A DNA stretch of 64,000 nt from positions 1 to 64,000 of the forward strand of contig CAJUAA010000014.1 in assembly GCA_910584205.1 (NCBI GenBank), read 5' to 3'. Source of the DNA: an uncultured Lachnospiraceae bacterium (GTDB lineage Bacteria > Bacillota > Clostridia > Lachnospirales > Lachnospiraceae). The translations under genes and the position numbers were made by a program. Under the pieces are notes generated by a model. That model saw only the letters and a program-made list of their open reading frames with translations. It ran no database searches and was not told the DNA's origin. Positions 31,813 through 41,784 of the stretch are shown here, one piece after another; position 1 is the first letter of the stretch, and every line of letters begins with the position of its first letter.

Positions 31813-34800
31813 GATCAATGCCGTCCGGCTGATCAATGTGAATTACAACAACAACGCCATCCGCGTCAGCGACGAAACCTTTCATTTTCATGGGGAGAGC
31901 ACCCTTCTCTCCCTGCGGAACGGCGGCGGGAAATCGGTGCTGGTGCAGATGATGACGGCGCCCTTTGTGCATAAGCGGTACCGGGACGCCAAGGACCGGC
32001 CCTTCGAGAATTATTTTACCACGAACCGGCCTTCCTTTATTCTGGTGGAATGGGTGCTGGACCAGGGGGCCGGATATGTACTGACCGGAATGATGGTCCG
32101 CAGGAATCAGGATTCTGAGACCGACAGCAGCGAGGCGCTGGATGTGGTGACCCTGGTCAGCGAATACCGGGAGCCGTGCCTGCAGGACATCCACCATCTG
32201 CCGGTGGTGGAAAAGGGGGCGAAGGAGATGGTCCTGAAAAATTTCACAGCGTGCAGACAGATGTTTGACAGCTGGAAAAAGGACGGATCCCTTCGCTTTT
32301 TCTGTTATGACTGCACCAATCCGGCCCAGTCCAGACAGTATTTTGACAAGCTGATGGAGTATCAGATCAATTATAAAGAGTGGGAATCCATCATCAAGAA
32401 GGTCAATCTGAAGGAGTCCGGCCTGTCGGAGCTCTTTTCCGACTGCCGGGATGAGAAGGGACTGGTGGAGAAATGGTTTCTGGACGCGGTGGAGAGCAGG
32501 CTGAACCGGGAACGGAACCGGATGAAGGAATTTCAGAGCCTTCTGGAGAAATATGTGGCGCAGTATCAGGACAATCAGGTGAAGATCAGACGCCGGGATA
32601 CCATCCGCCTGTTCCGGGAAGAGGCGGTGTCCATCCGGGAAGAGGCGGAGCAGTATGAGGCGCGGGAGCAGGCGGAAAAAGAGCAGATGCACCTGCTGGC
32701 GCGGCTGATCGAGGAACTGGGCCGGCTGAAAGCCGCGGCGGAGGACGGGCATCAGGCGGTGCTCGGGCAGATGGACGCGCTTCTTGAGCGGATTGCCCGG
32801 ATCGAGTACGAGAAGCTTTCCGGGGAATTTTACGGGCTGGAGGAGAAGCTTCGCTATCATATGAGCAACCGGGATATGATCGAGGCGGAACAGGACGCGC
32901 TTCGGCGGGAAGCGGAGGAGATGGAACAGAAACTCCATCTTCTGGCATGCGCCAGACAGCAGGAGTACGTCTCCCAGATCCGCGCGGAGCTTCTGGAGAT
33001 CCGGCAGCGGATTGAGGTGTCCAGGCAGGAGGAAGAGAAGCTGGCGCCCGAACGGGACCAGCTTGGCAGGACGCTGTACGGACATTATAAAAGAATGCAT
33101 GCGCAGACGGAGGATGCGCTCCGGAAAAACCGGGAACAGTACGAAGAATTCGCCGAACAGGCTTCAGCGGAAAAGGAAAAGCTGGCCGGTTACGAGCAGT
33201 CCCTCCGGGAGGAAGCGTCGAGGCAGGGCGCCCTGAAAAGCAGGGTGGAGTCCTACGACCGGCAGGAGGAACAGTATAACCGTACGTACGGGGAACAGCT
33301 GGCCCGCAACATTCTGGGAGAATACGAGCCGGGAACGCTGGATATCCGGAAAAGGACCTCGGAAAAGGAGCTGGAGGACTGCGTCCGTACCCGCCAGAGG
33401 AAGAAAAAACAGCAGGAATCGGCGCAGGAACGGCAGAAGGGACTGGAGCGGAGCCTGCAGAAGCTGTATACGGAGCAGGCGCGGAAGGGCATGCAGAAGG
33501 AACAGCAGGAGCAGGTGCAGAAGGAGTATCAGGAGGAGCTGAAGGCCCGGGGCGTCGTGCTTCAGTATCTGGGGCTGCCCGAAGACGTGCTCTTTGACAC
33601 GGAAGAGATCCTGCAGGCGTCCGGCAGAAAGCTGAAGGAACTGGACGGTGTGCTCCAGAACCTGCGCCGGGAGGAGGAGCAGCTTAAGAAGGAATACCGG
33701 CAGCTGACGGAAGGCCGGACACTGGAGCTTTCGGAAGCGCTGGAGGCAGAGCTTCTTAATCTGGGCATGCCCATCGTCTACGGTATGGAGTGGCTGCAGA
33801 AAAACGGATATACCGAGGAAGAGAACCGGACGCTGGTGCACAGCCATCCGTTTCTTCCCTATGCGCTGATTTTGTCAAGGAAAGAACTTGACAAACTGGT
33901 GCGGCATACGGGGGAGGTCTACACGTCGTTTCCGGTGCCCATCGTCGTGCGGGAGGAGCTGGAGGAAAGGCCGTCGGAGAAGGCCGAAGGCATCCTCCAT
34001 CTGCCGGGGGTGCATTTCTATCTGCTGTTCAATGAAAATCTGCTGAATGAGGAAAAGCTGCGCCTGCTGGTGGAGGAAAAGGATCTGGAGATTCGGAAGA
34101 AGCAGGAAGCCGTCGGAATCCGGAAGAAGGAATACGACGAGTATTACGGCAGGCAGGAGCTGGTGCGGAACCAGTCCGTCAGCCGGGAACGGTACGAAGA
34201 GAATGAAGCCTGCCTGGAGACGCTTTCCCGGGAACTTCTGGATCTGGAGGCAAGGATCCGTTCCGGACGGGAGGAAGAGAAGCTGCTGGAGCAGGAGCTG
34301 AAGCTTCTGGAAAAGGAGCTGCACGACTCCGGGAAGGAGCTGGACCGCCTGCAGAGGCGGAAGGCGGATCTGGAACAGCTGTGCAGGGATTACGGGCAGT
34401 ATGAACAGAACCGGCAGGAACTGGAGCGGTGCGGGCGCGCCATCCGGCGGCTGGAGGAGCGCAAGGCGCTGGCGCAGTCCAGCCTGGAAAAGCTGGCCCA
34501 GAAGCAGAGGACGCTGGACCTGGAAGCCAGCCGTCTGGAGGAAGAAAGCCGGAAGCAGAGGGAAAAACAACGCCTGTACGAAACATACGCGAGGGAGGAA
34601 GAACCGCCCTGGACCGGGCAGGAGGACGTGGAGCTGATGGAGGCCCGTTATCTGGCCATTACCGGCAGCATGTCCCAAAAGCTGCAGGATATGGAGGCGC
34701 AGGAAAACCGCACGGCGGAAAAATACGAATCCGCGGCGGGAGACCTGGAGAACCTGCGGCTGCGCTACCGTCTGGAGCCGGAAGCCTGGAAGGGGCTGCC

Positions 34801-36211
34801 CTGCAACGCGAAGGAAGAATCTCATCAGGAGACGCTTCTGGAGGACTGCAGGCGGAAGCAGGACCGGAAACGGGAACTTTTGACCGAGGAGGTGAAAACC
34901 ATCGCCGCCCTGGAGCAGCAGAAAAAGGACTGTGTAAGGCGGATGCAGGAGGCGTGCGGGAAAGAGGAGCCGCTTCCGAAGCAGGAAATACAGGATCAGG
35001 ATTTCGACGCCCGGAAAAAGGAACTGGAATATCAGAGAAAAGAACTGCGCAGACAGGAGGAGAAGCTGAAGGAGCGCCTGCAGGGCTATGGGGAAAATCT
35101 GACGGCGCTCTCCGAATACCGTGATTTTCCGCTGGGCGAACCGGTGGTATGGGAGCAGGACCTGTCAGAGATGGACCGGGAGGAACTGCGGAATTTCCAG
35201 GGGATCCGGATTCGGGATTACCGCAGAAGCACCGAGGAGAGGCAGCGGGCAAGGAGCAGGCTGTTCGAGGCGCTGAACCGGGTGGTGCGCATGGAGGCCT
35301 TTCAGGAGGATTTCTACCGGAAACCGCTGGAAGCCATGCTGGAACTGACCGACGAGGCGGGGCAGGTACTGCGGCAGCTGGCCACGACGCTTCAGTCCTA
35401 TGAAAGCCTGATGGAGAAGCTGGAGGTGGATATTTCTCTGGTGGAAAAAGAAAAGGAGAAAATTGTGGAGCTTCTGGAGGACTATGTGAAGGAAGTCCAC
35501 CAGAATATGGACCGCATCGACGCCAACTCCACCATCACCATCCGGGAGCGGCCGGTGAAGATGCTGAAGATCCAGCTGCCGTCCTGGGAGGAAAATGAGA
35601 ATCTTTATCATCTGAAGCTTCAGGACATGATCGACGAGGTGACGAAAAAGGGACTGCAGATTCTGGCGAAGAACGGGAACGCCCAGGAGTATTTCGGGAC
35701 CCAGCTGACGACGAAAAACCTGTACGACGCGGTGATCGGCATCGGGAACGTGCAGATCCGCCTTTACAAGATCGAGGCCCAGCGGGAATATCCCATCACC
35801 TGGGCGGAGGTGGCGAAAAACTCCGGCGGCGAAGGCTTCCTGTCCGCCTTCGTGATCCTGTCCAGCCTGCTTTATTATATGAGAAAGGATGAGACGGACC
35901 TCTTCGCCGACCGGAATGAGGGCAAGGTGCTCCTGATGGACAATCCATTTGCCCAGACCAACGCGGCGCACCTTTTGAAGCCGTTGATGGAGGTGGCGAA
36001 AAAGACCAACACCCAGCTCATCTGCCTGACCGGCCTGGGCGGCGAGTCCATCTACAGCCGGTTTGACAATATCTACGTGCTGAATCTGATCGCCGCGCGT
36101 TTAAGGGGCGGGATGCAGTATCTGCGGGCGGAGCACCTGCGGGGAAACGAGCCGGAGACCATGGTCCTGTCTCAGATCCAGGTGATGGAGCAGCAGGAGC
36201 TGATCTTCTGA
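31805..36211 (+). CDS. jetC: Wadjet protein JetC (MksB-like SMC ATPase)
   Basis: A 1,468-residue SMC motor, larger than many JetC proteins. Walker A is NGGGKS near residues 39-45 (STLLSLRNGGGKSVLVQMMT). Two very long Glu/Arg/Gln-rich coiled coils (about 290-620 and 760-1240) surround a hinge-like region near 640-740. The C-terminal head has signature NSGGEGFLSAFVIL near residue 1339 and Walker B VLLMDNPFAQTNAAHLLKPL near 1376. It should extrude plasmid loops until JetD cuts. A degenerate copy of its last codons lies just downstream (36246-36287). Confidence 0.92.
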   Translation: MSKINAVRLINVNYNNNAIRVSDETFHFHGESTLLSLRNGGGKSVLVQMMTAPFVHKRYRDAKDRPFENYFTTNRPSFILVEWVLDQGAGYVLTGMMVRRNQDSETDSSEALDVVTLVSEYREPCLQDIHHLPVVEKGAKEMVLKNFTACRQMFDSWKKDGSLRFFCYDCTNPAQSRQYFDKLMEYQINYKEWESIIKKVNLKESGLSELFSDCRDEKGLVEKWFLDAVESRLNRERNRMKEFQSLLEKYVAQYQDNQVKIRRRDTIRLFREEAVSIREEAEQYEAREQAEKEQMHLLARLIEELGRLKAAAEDGHQAVLGQMDALLERIARIEYEKLSGEFYGLEEKLRYHMSNRDMIEAEQDALRREAEEMEQKLHLLACARQQEYVSQIRAELLEIRQRIEVSRQEEEKLAPERDQLGRTLYGHYKRMHAQTEDALRKNREQYEEFAEQASAEKEKLAGYEQSLREEASRQGALKSRVESYDRQEEQYNRTYGEQLARNILGEYEPGTLDIRKRTSEKELEDCVRTRQRKKKQQESAQERQKGLERSLQKLYTEQARKGMQKEQQEQVQKEYQEELKARGVVLQYLGLPEDVLFDTEEILQASGRKLKELDGVLQNLRREEEQLKKEYRQLTEGRTLELSEALEAELLNLGMPIVYGMEWLQKNGYTEEENRTLVHSHPFLPYALILSRKELDKLVRHTGEVYTSFPVPIVVREELEERPSEKAEGILHLPGVHFYLLFNENLLNEEKLRLLVEEKDLEIRKKQEAVGIRKKEYDEYYGRQELVRNQSVSRERYEENEACLETLSRELLDLEARIRSGREEEKLLEQELKLLEKELHDSGKELDRLQRRKADLEQLCRDYGQYEQNRQELERCGRAIRRLEERKALAQSSLEKLAQKQRTLDLEASRLEEESRKQREKQRLYETYAREEEPPWTGQEDVELMEARYLAITGSMSQKLQDMEAQENRTAEKYESAAGDLENLRLRYRLEPEAWKGLPCNAKEESHQETLLEDCRRKQDRKRELLTEEVKTIAALEQQKKDCVRRMQEACGKEEPLPKQEIQDQDFDARKKELEYQRKELRRQEEKLKERLQGYGENLTALSEYRDFPLGEPVVWEQDLSEMDREELRNFQGIRIRDYRRSTEERQRARSRLFEALNRVVRMEAFQEDFYRKPLEAMLELTDEAGQVLRQLATTLQSYESLMEKLEVDISLVEKEKEKIVELLEDYVKEVHQNMDRIDANSTITIRERPVKMLKIQLPSWEENENLYHLKLQDMIDEVTKKGLQILAKNGNAQEYFGTQLTTKNLYDAVIGIGNVQIRLYKIEAQREYPITWAEVAKNSGGEGFLSAFVILSSLLYYMRKDETDLFADRNEGKVLLMDNPFAQTNAAHLLKPLMEVAKKTNTQLICLTGLGGESIYSRFDNIYVLNLIAARLRGGMQYLRAEHLRGNEPETMVLSQIQVMEQQELIF

Positions 36212-36245
36212 TCCGGCCGGGCGCAGGCTGGATCGGACGCCTTTT

Positions 36246-36287
36246 CAGGTGACGGAGCAGCAGGGGCTGGTGTTCTGACCCGGCCGT
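36246..36287 (+). repeat. Degenerate duplicate of the jetC 3' end
   Basis: This 42-base stretch repeats 36179-36220 (the jetC end and stop) with about five changes; the encoded endings are QVMEQQELIF-stop and QVTEQQGLVF-stop. It has no start and is not a gene. It overlaps the hairpin at 36280-36297. Confidence 0.7.
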
Positions 36288-36297
36288 CATCGGCCGG
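36280..36297 (+). terminator. Hairpin after jetC
   Basis: CCGGCCG-TCAT-CGGCCGG is a strong 7-bp stem with a tetraloop after the Wadjet operon. No T-run follows, so termination is likely but not certain. Confidence 0.45.
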
Positions 36298-36400
36298 TCC
36301 GGACATCCTTCGAAGGCGGCAGAACCATAACAAGAAACAATTTTACAAAAGAGGAACACTGCGGCAGCGCAGTAAAAATACAGCGGAGGTCTGAACATCT

Positions 36401-39013
36401 ATGACTGCAAATGAAAAACATATGGCCCAGCTTCAGTTTTTGTTTACGCCGGAGGGGTTTCTGGTGGATCCGTCCGTACAGGATCTGAAACCAAAGCATC
36501 AGAAGCTGAAGGAACGGTTTGAACAGGATAAATTCGGCGCGCTCTATGAGGCGGGGCTGGAAGAAAAGCCGGAGGATTTAAGCGCGTCCGCGTTCTTCCT
36601 TTTTCTGGTGGCGGACACATTTTTCCGGGTGCTGACCGGCCTGCCGGAGCTGGAGGTGGCCAGGGAGGACGTGAAAACAGAGCCGTCGGAGGAAGTCTGC
36701 CAGCAGCTTCTGGACGCGGTTCCTTTTGTGATCGGTTCCGAGCATCTGAATAAAAAATGGATCCGCCGCGTATTTGGGAAGCTTTCCGACATTTTTCGGG
36801 AGGAGATCCGCGCCTGCGACGGGACGGTCGCCATGTATCTGGCGGAGAAAAGCCAGCATCTGAGAGTGCCGGAACGGATTTTCTTCCATCTGGTGGAGAG
36901 CAAAGAGGAAGCGTATCCCTTTGCGTTTCTGGCCACCTACGCCACCCGGCGGGAAAACGGAAAGATCCGGCACATGCCGCTGAAATACGCGCTGGTGGAG
37001 TACAAGGACAACAGGGAAAAGCTTTTGAACCTGCTGTCCTGCCTGAATCAGGCCGCGGAGGTGTCAGAGCTGATCTCCGGCTTTGTGGAGAGCGGGGAAC
37101 TGTTCCATCCGCTTCGGCTGACCTCCGGCGAGGCGTATGAATTTTTGAAGCAGACGGAGGAGATCGAGCGGACCGGGATTCTGTGCCGGATTCCCAACTG
37201 GTGGAAGAAAAAGGCGGCGTCCGTCTCCATGTCCGTCAGCCTGGGGGAGGAGAGGCCCGCCATGCTGGGATTCGACACGCTGGTCTCCATGCGCCCGAAA
37301 CTTATGGTGGACGGCCAGCAGCTGACGGAGGAGGATGTCCGGAACCTGCTGGCTCAGACCGAGGGCCTGGCATTTCTGAAAGGAAAATGGGTGGAGGTAA
37401 ACCACGAGAAGCTGAAAAAGCTTCTGGCGGAGATGGAGGAGTGCCAGGGAGAGCTGACGCTGATGGAAGCGCTGAAGCTGGAGCTTGGCACCTCCAGAGA
37501 GACCGGGGACCTGGGTCCGGTGGTCACCAACGGCGCATGGCTTTCCTCGCTTTTGCAGAGTCTCCGGAGTCCCGGAAGGATCCGGAAGCTGGCGGTGCCG
37601 AAAAGTTTTCAGGCGACCCTGCGCCCTTATCAGAAAAACGGCTATACCTGGCTGAACTATATGAACGAACTGGGCTTTGGGGCCTGCCTGGCGGATGACA
37701 TGGGCCTTGGGAAGACCGTGCAGGTGCTGGCGTATCTGGAACGGCTCCGGGCGAAGGAGAAGCATGCGCGGGTGCTGCTGGTCGTCCCGGCCTCTCTGGT
37801 GGGCAACTGGCAGAAGGAGGCGCAGAAATTCGCGCCCGCCATGGAATATCTGGTGCTGCACGGGAAGACGTCCGCCGCTCTGGAGCAGATGCTGAAGGAG
37901 CAGCCGGTATTTCTCACCATCACCACCTACGGGATGGCGTCTCGGATTGGGGCTCTGCAGGAGATTCCGTGGACGTCCGTCATTCTGGACGAGGCGCAGG
38001 CCATCAAAAATCCGGCGACGAAACAGACGAAGGAGATCAAAAAGCTTTCCTCCGGCATGCGGATCGCCATGACCGGCACGCCCATTGAAAATGACCTGAC
38101 CAATCTGTGGTCCCTGTTTGATTTTCTCAATCAGGGCCTTCTGGGCACACCGAAGGAATTTCATGAATACTGTAAAAATTTAAGCGCCCATCCGGAGGGC
38201 TATGCGAAGCTGAAGGCCATGGTGGCTCCGTTCATGCTGCGCAGGGTAAAGACGGACAAAAAGGTCATTGCGGACCTGCCGGAGAAGCTGGAAAAGATCG
38301 ACTATGTCACCATGTCCCGCAAACAGGTGGTGCTGTACCGCAGAGTAGTGTCGGAGCTGGAGCAGACGCTGGGAGAAGTGGACGGCATGAAGCGCCGGGG
38401 GCTGGTGCTGGCGACGATCACGAGGCTGAAGCAGATCTGCAACCATCCGGACCAGTATCTGGGGCAGCAGGCGTTTCTGGAATCCGAGAGCGGGAAGCTT
38501 CAGATGCTGCGGGAGATCTGCGGAACCATCTATGAAAAACGGGAACGGGTGCTGGTCTTTACCCAGTTCAAGGAGATTACGGAACAGCTGGCGGATTTCC
38601 TGACGGAGATCTTTCACGCAAAGGGGTATGTGCTCCATGGGGGAACGAGAGCGGCGAAGCGGACCGAGATGGTGGAGGCTTTTCAGGGAGAAGACTATGT
38701 GCCGTTTATTGTCCTGTCGGTCAAGGCGGGAGGAACCGGTCTGAATCTGACGAAGGCCAGCCATGTGATCCATTTTGACCGCTGGTGGAATCCGGCGGTG
38801 GAAAATCAGGCCACAGACCGGGCGTTCCGCATCGGCCAGACGAAAAACGTCATGGTGCACAAGCTGGTGTGCCAGGGAACCATAGAGGAAAAGATCGACG
38901 CCATGATCGAGTCGAAGAAGGAACTGGCGGAAAACGTGATCGGTTCCGGCGGCGAAAAATGGATCACGGAGCTGGGCAACGAGGAACTGATGTCGCTGTT
39001 CCGCCTGAGTTAG
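36401..39013 (+). CDS. Snf2-family (SF2) helicase
   Basis: An 870-residue Snf2/Rad54-type DNA translocase. The N-terminal 370 residues carry the bacterial SNF2-associated region. The motor has DDMGLGKTVQVLAYL near residue 433, ILDEAQAIKNPATK near 528, GTPIENDLTNLWSLFDFL, and motif VI FDRWWNPAVENQATDRAFRI near 797. No SWIM finger is in this protein; one is encoded as a separate gene 17 bases downstream, a common bacterial pair. Its function in the cell is unknown, and its place in the island suggests defence. GGAGG precedes the ATG. Confidence 0.92.
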   Translation: MTANEKHMAQLQFLFTPEGFLVDPSVQDLKPKHQKLKERFEQDKFGALYEAGLEEKPEDLSASAFFLFLVADTFFRVLTGLPELEVAREDVKTEPSEEVCQQLLDAVPFVIGSEHLNKKWIRRVFGKLSDIFREEIRACDGTVAMYLAEKSQHLRVPERIFFHLVESKEEAYPFAFLATYATRRENGKIRHMPLKYALVEYKDNREKLLNLLSCLNQAAEVSELISGFVESGELFHPLRLTSGEAYEFLKQTEEIERTGILCRIPNWWKKKAASVSMSVSLGEERPAMLGFDTLVSMRPKLMVDGQQLTEEDVRNLLAQTEGLAFLKGKWVEVNHEKLKKLLAEMEECQGELTLMEALKLELGTSRETGDLGPVVTNGAWLSSLLQSLRSPGRIRKLAVPKSFQATLRPYQKNGYTWLNYMNELGFGACLADDMGLGKTVQVLAYLERLRAKEKHARVLLVVPASLVGNWQKEAQKFAPAMEYLVLHGKTSAALEQMLKEQPVFLTITTYGMASRIGALQEIPWTSVILDEAQAIKNPATKQTKEIKKLSSGMRIAMTGTPIENDLTNLWSLFDFLNQGLLGTPKEFHEYCKNLSAHPEGYAKLKAMVAPFMLRRVKTDKKVIADLPEKLEKIDYVTMSRKQVVLYRRVVSELEQTLGEVDGMKRRGLVLATITRLKQICNHPDQYLGQQAFLESESGKLQMLREICGTIYEKRERVLVFTQFKEITEQLADFLTEIFHAKGYVLHGGTRAAKRTEMVEAFQGEDYVPFIVLSVKAGGTGLNLTKASHVIHFDRWWNPAVENQATDRAFRIGQTKNVMVHKLVCQGTIEEKIDAMIESKKELAENVIGSGGEKWITELGNEELMSLFRLS

Positions 39014-39030
39014 AGACGAGGAGGCAGAAT

Positions 39031-39759
39031 ATGGGAAGATACTGGAATGATACATCCTTTTACAGCCAGCCCACCACATCCGAGCTTCAGAAGAAATCCG
39101 CGGAGAGCCGGAGAAAGGCAAAGAAGGGCGGCAAGGTGCTGGAACCGGTGGTCATCAAGGGGCGGGCCATCGTAAATAACTGGTGGGGCAGGGCGTGGTG
39201 CGACAATCTGGAGCAGTACGCTGATTATGAAAGCCGTCTGGACCGGGGCAAACGCTATGTCCGGACCGGTTCCGTCATCGACCTGAAGATCCAGAAAGGG
39301 AAAATACAGGCGAGAGTACAGGGAACCAGAAAGACGCCCTACAAGGTCGAGATCCGGATCAGCCCCCTGTCCGAGGAAAAATGTCAGGCAGTTATAGAGA
39401 AATGCGGCAGGAAGCTTCAGAATCTGGAGGCGCTCATATCCGGGGATTTTCCGGAGGATATGAAGGAGCTGTTTCAGGGGAAGGACGGGTTGTTCCCGGC
39501 TCCCAGAGAGATCAGCTTCAGCTGCAGCTGTCCGGACTGGGCGCTCATGTGCAAGCATGTGGCCGCGGCGCTGTACGGCGTGGGCGCGCGCCTGGATGAG
39601 CAGCCCCTTCTGTTCTTCGAGCTGCGGGGCATCGACGTGGGACGCTTTATCGACGTGACGCTGGCAGGCAAGGTGGACGCCATGCTGGCCAATGTGGACC
39701 GGCCCAGCAGCCGGATCATCGAGGGTGCGGATATGAAGGAGCTGTTCGGGGTGCTGTAA
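39031..39759 (+). CDS. SWIM zinc-finger protein
   Basis: A 242-residue protein with one SWIM finger: FSCSCPDWALMCKHVAAALY (C-x-C then C-x-H) near residues 164-183. The N-terminal part has GRAIVNNWWGRAWCDNLEQY, the motif typical of SWIM proteins found beside Snf2 helicases, and RKTPYKVEIRISPLSE. It probably binds DNA or a protein and works with the Snf2 motor. GAGGAGG precedes the ATG. Confidence 0.9.
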   Translation: MGRYWNDTSFYSQPTTSELQKKSAESRRKAKKGGKVLEPVVIKGRAIVNNWWGRAWCDNLEQYADYESRLDRGKRYVRTGSVIDLKIQKGKIQARVQGTRKTPYKVEIRISPLSEEKCQAVIEKCGRKLQNLEALISGDFPEDMKELFQGKDGLFPAPREISFSCSCPDWALMCKHVAAALYGVGARLDEQPLLFFELRGIDVGRFIDVTLAGKVDAMLANVDRPSSRIIEGADMKELFGVL

Positions 39760-39838
39760 AGCGGCGGAGCTTCAAAGCTCCAAATCTCGAAAGCACCGGG
39801 AGGCGGACGCGCGGTTTTAAAGGGAGGAAGATTAGAAT

Positions 39839-40465
39839 ATGGGAAAAAAGATCAGAATTTTATGCTATGGAGATTCCAATACATTCGGCTACATTCCGGG
39901 AAGGGGCGGCAGATACAACCGTCATACCCGCTGGCCCGGACGGCTGCAGGAGCTTCTGGGCAGTGAATATCAGGTCATAGAAGAGGGCCTGTGCGGCAGG
40001 ACGACCGCGTTTGAGGACATGACGGAGCCGGGCAGAAACGGTCTGGACCGGATCCGGGATGCGGTGGAACGAAGCCTGCCGCTGGATGTGCTGGTGATCA
40101 TGCTGGGAAGCAACGACTGCAAGGCGCAGTTCGGGGCGTCCGCAGCGGAGATTGCCGGAGGGCTGGAACAGGTGGCAGCGCAGGCGCGGGGCGGCGAAGC
40201 CTCCGGTTTCCGCGTGCTGCTGGTCGCTCCGGCGGCCATGACGGACCGGGTCATGCACAGCGGCTTCGGATCGGAATTCGACCAGCGGTCGATAAAAGTC
40301 TCGAAGGAACTGGCGGAGGCGTACGAAGCGCTGGCGGGGAAGTGCGGATGCGATTTCCTGGACGGGTCAAAGGTGACGCAGGTCAGTGAGATCGACGGCC
40401 TGCACCTGGACGCAGAAGGGCATGGGAGGCTGGCGGAGGCGGTTGTAAAATATTTACAAAAATGA
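39839..40465 (+). CDS. SGNH/GDSL hydrolase (arylesterase-like)
   Basis: A 208-residue serine hydrolase. The blocks are clear: GDSNTFGY at residues 11-18 (nucleophile Ser), MLGSNDCK (block III Asn) and DGLHLDAEGH near 187-196 (catalytic Asp/His). No signal peptide is seen, so it is cytoplasmic. The substrate cannot be told; the closest general type is arylesterase/acyl-esterase. GGGAGGAAG precedes the ATG. Its end overlaps the promoter of the next operon. It may be a passenger of the island. Confidence 0.9.
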   Translation: MGKKIRILCYGDSNTFGYIPGRGGRYNRHTRWPGRLQELLGSEYQVIEEGLCGRTTAFEDMTEPGRNGLDRIRDAVERSLPLDVLVIMLGSNDCKAQFGASAAEIAGGLEQVAAQARGGEASGFRVLLVAPAAMTDRVMHSGFGSEFDQRSIKVSKELAEAYEALAGKCGCDFLDGSKVTQVSEIDGLHLDAEGHGRLAEAVVKYLQK

Positions 40466-40471
40466 TATAAT
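40443..40471 (+). promoter_or_regulatory. Promoter and palindrome for the AAA-RloB pair
   Basis: TTGTAA (40443-40448), 17 bases, TATAAT (40466-40471). An inverted repeat TTGTAAA-ATA-TTTACAA (40443-40459) covers the -35 box and could be an operator. The promoter lies across the end of the hydrolase gene. Confidence 0.65.
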
Positions 40472-40555
40472 AACAAGAAAAATAGATGCCATATAGATCA
40501 TATTTGAATGAAAAGTGTAAAAAATAAAGAAATAAAGTGAAAAGGGAGGTCTATT

Positions 40556-41782
40556 TTGCTTGTTCAATATTCAGTGGAAAATTACAAATCCATAAAAAAT
40601 GAAATTATATTAAATTTTCGAGTGGATAAAAAATATGAAGGAGACAGATGGGCGATCAGGGAGGAGGGAGTTCCGCCATTATATAAATGTCTGGGGCTGA
40701 TCGGGCCCAATGCTTCCGGTAAAACCAACATCATGAGATCTTTTCTTTTCGCGCTTAAATTTATTGTCAACACAATCGAAAGAAAAGAAAGCGCAAAAAT
40801 AAAGATTGAACGATTTCAGCTCGATGAATCCTGCATGGAGGAACCGGCTTCTTTTGAATTTATATTTTATCAAAATAAGATAAAATATGTGTATGGCTTT
40901 TCCATGAACGAAGATGAAGTAGTGGAAGAATATTTGCTGGGATATTTTTCTGCAAAGCCCAAAACATTGTTTGAAAGGCTGGAGGGGCAGCACTATGAAT
41001 TCCGGGGAAATGATGTAAAGCTTCAAAAACAGATTGCGGAAAAAACAAATTCCAACAGACTGTATATGCCGGTTGCAGCGGAGTGGGGGTACGAACCTTT
41101 GAAGACCGTATATGACTGGTTCCGCTTTGTTTCCAGACAGTATGAAAAATTTGATATCAGCAGTATGGTGGAGCAGCTTATTCAAAAGAAGGAGCGTAAA
41201 GAACTGCTGCTGTCAGAACTGCAGAAAGCAGACTTTAATATTGTTGATATCTATGTAAAAAAACGGAGAATGAATGACAGAACACATGATCTTTTGCAGA
41301 AAATATTTTCAGAATTTGCAGGCGAAATGAGAGAAGTGGACATTCCTGATGTAAGGGCTGATGTAAGGCTTGTACATGAAAACAGGAAAGGAGAAAGACT
41401 GGACATAGAACTGGATGAGGATTCGGCCGGGACTTCTGTAATCGTCCAGAATATTGTGGAACTTTTGAGCTTGAGTGAAAAAGGCGGATTGATGCTCGAA
41501 GATGAACTGGGTAAAGTATATCATACCAGATTGACGCAGCATTTTCTGGAGATCCTGAAGTCAGATACCGTAAATTGTGGGAATGCGCAGCTTCTCTTTA
41601 CTTCGCACGACACAAAGATATTGAATCTGCTGAATCCGGATCAAATCTATCTGGTTGATAAAGAAGAAGATGGTGCAACCTGTGTGAAGCTCCTGGATGA
41701 TTTTGCGATTCGGGAAAATGAAAATATTGAACTGGGTTATCTCAAAGGAAGATATGGAAGTGTACCTTATATGAAAGGATAA
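40556..41782 (+). CDS. AAA-family ATPase (RloA/AbiLi-like)
   Basis: A 408-residue ABC-type ATPase of the AAA_15/AAA_21 group found in anti-phage systems. Walker A is GPNASGKTN near residues 49-57; the C-terminal head has LSLSEKGGLMLEDEL (Walker B, DEL) and LLFTSHDTKILNLLNPDQIY (switch His). The start is TTG with AGGGAGG seven bases before it. The gene is AT-rich compared with its neighbours. RloB follows by 2 bases. The pair resembles the AbiL abortive-infection system, where the ATPase would sense phage and license the Toprim partner. Confidence 0.85.
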   Translation: MLVQYSVENYKSIKNEIILNFRVDKKYEGDRWAIREEGVPPLYKCLGLIGPNASGKTNIMRSFLFALKFIVNTIERKESAKIKIERFQLDESCMEEPASFEFIFYQNKIKYVYGFSMNEDEVVEEYLLGYFSAKPKTLFERLEGQHYEFRGNDVKLQKQIAEKTNSNRLYMPVAAEWGYEPLKTVYDWFRFVSRQYEKFDISSMVEQLIQKKERKELLLSELQKADFNIVDIYVKKRRMNDRTHDLLQKIFSEFAGEMREVDIPDVRADVRLVHENRKGERLDIELDEDSAGTSVIVQNIVELLSLSEKGGLMLEDELGKVYHTRLTQHFLEILKSDTVNCGNAQLLFTSHDTKILNLLNPDQIYLVDKEEDGATCVKLLDDFAIRENENIELGYLKGRYGSVPYMKG

Positions 41783-41784
41783 GC

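Noticed and set aside
39766..39781. GGAGCTT-CA-AAGCTCC hairpin as terminator
   Set aside because: A perfect stem but no T-run, and the 2-base loop is too small for a normal hairpin.
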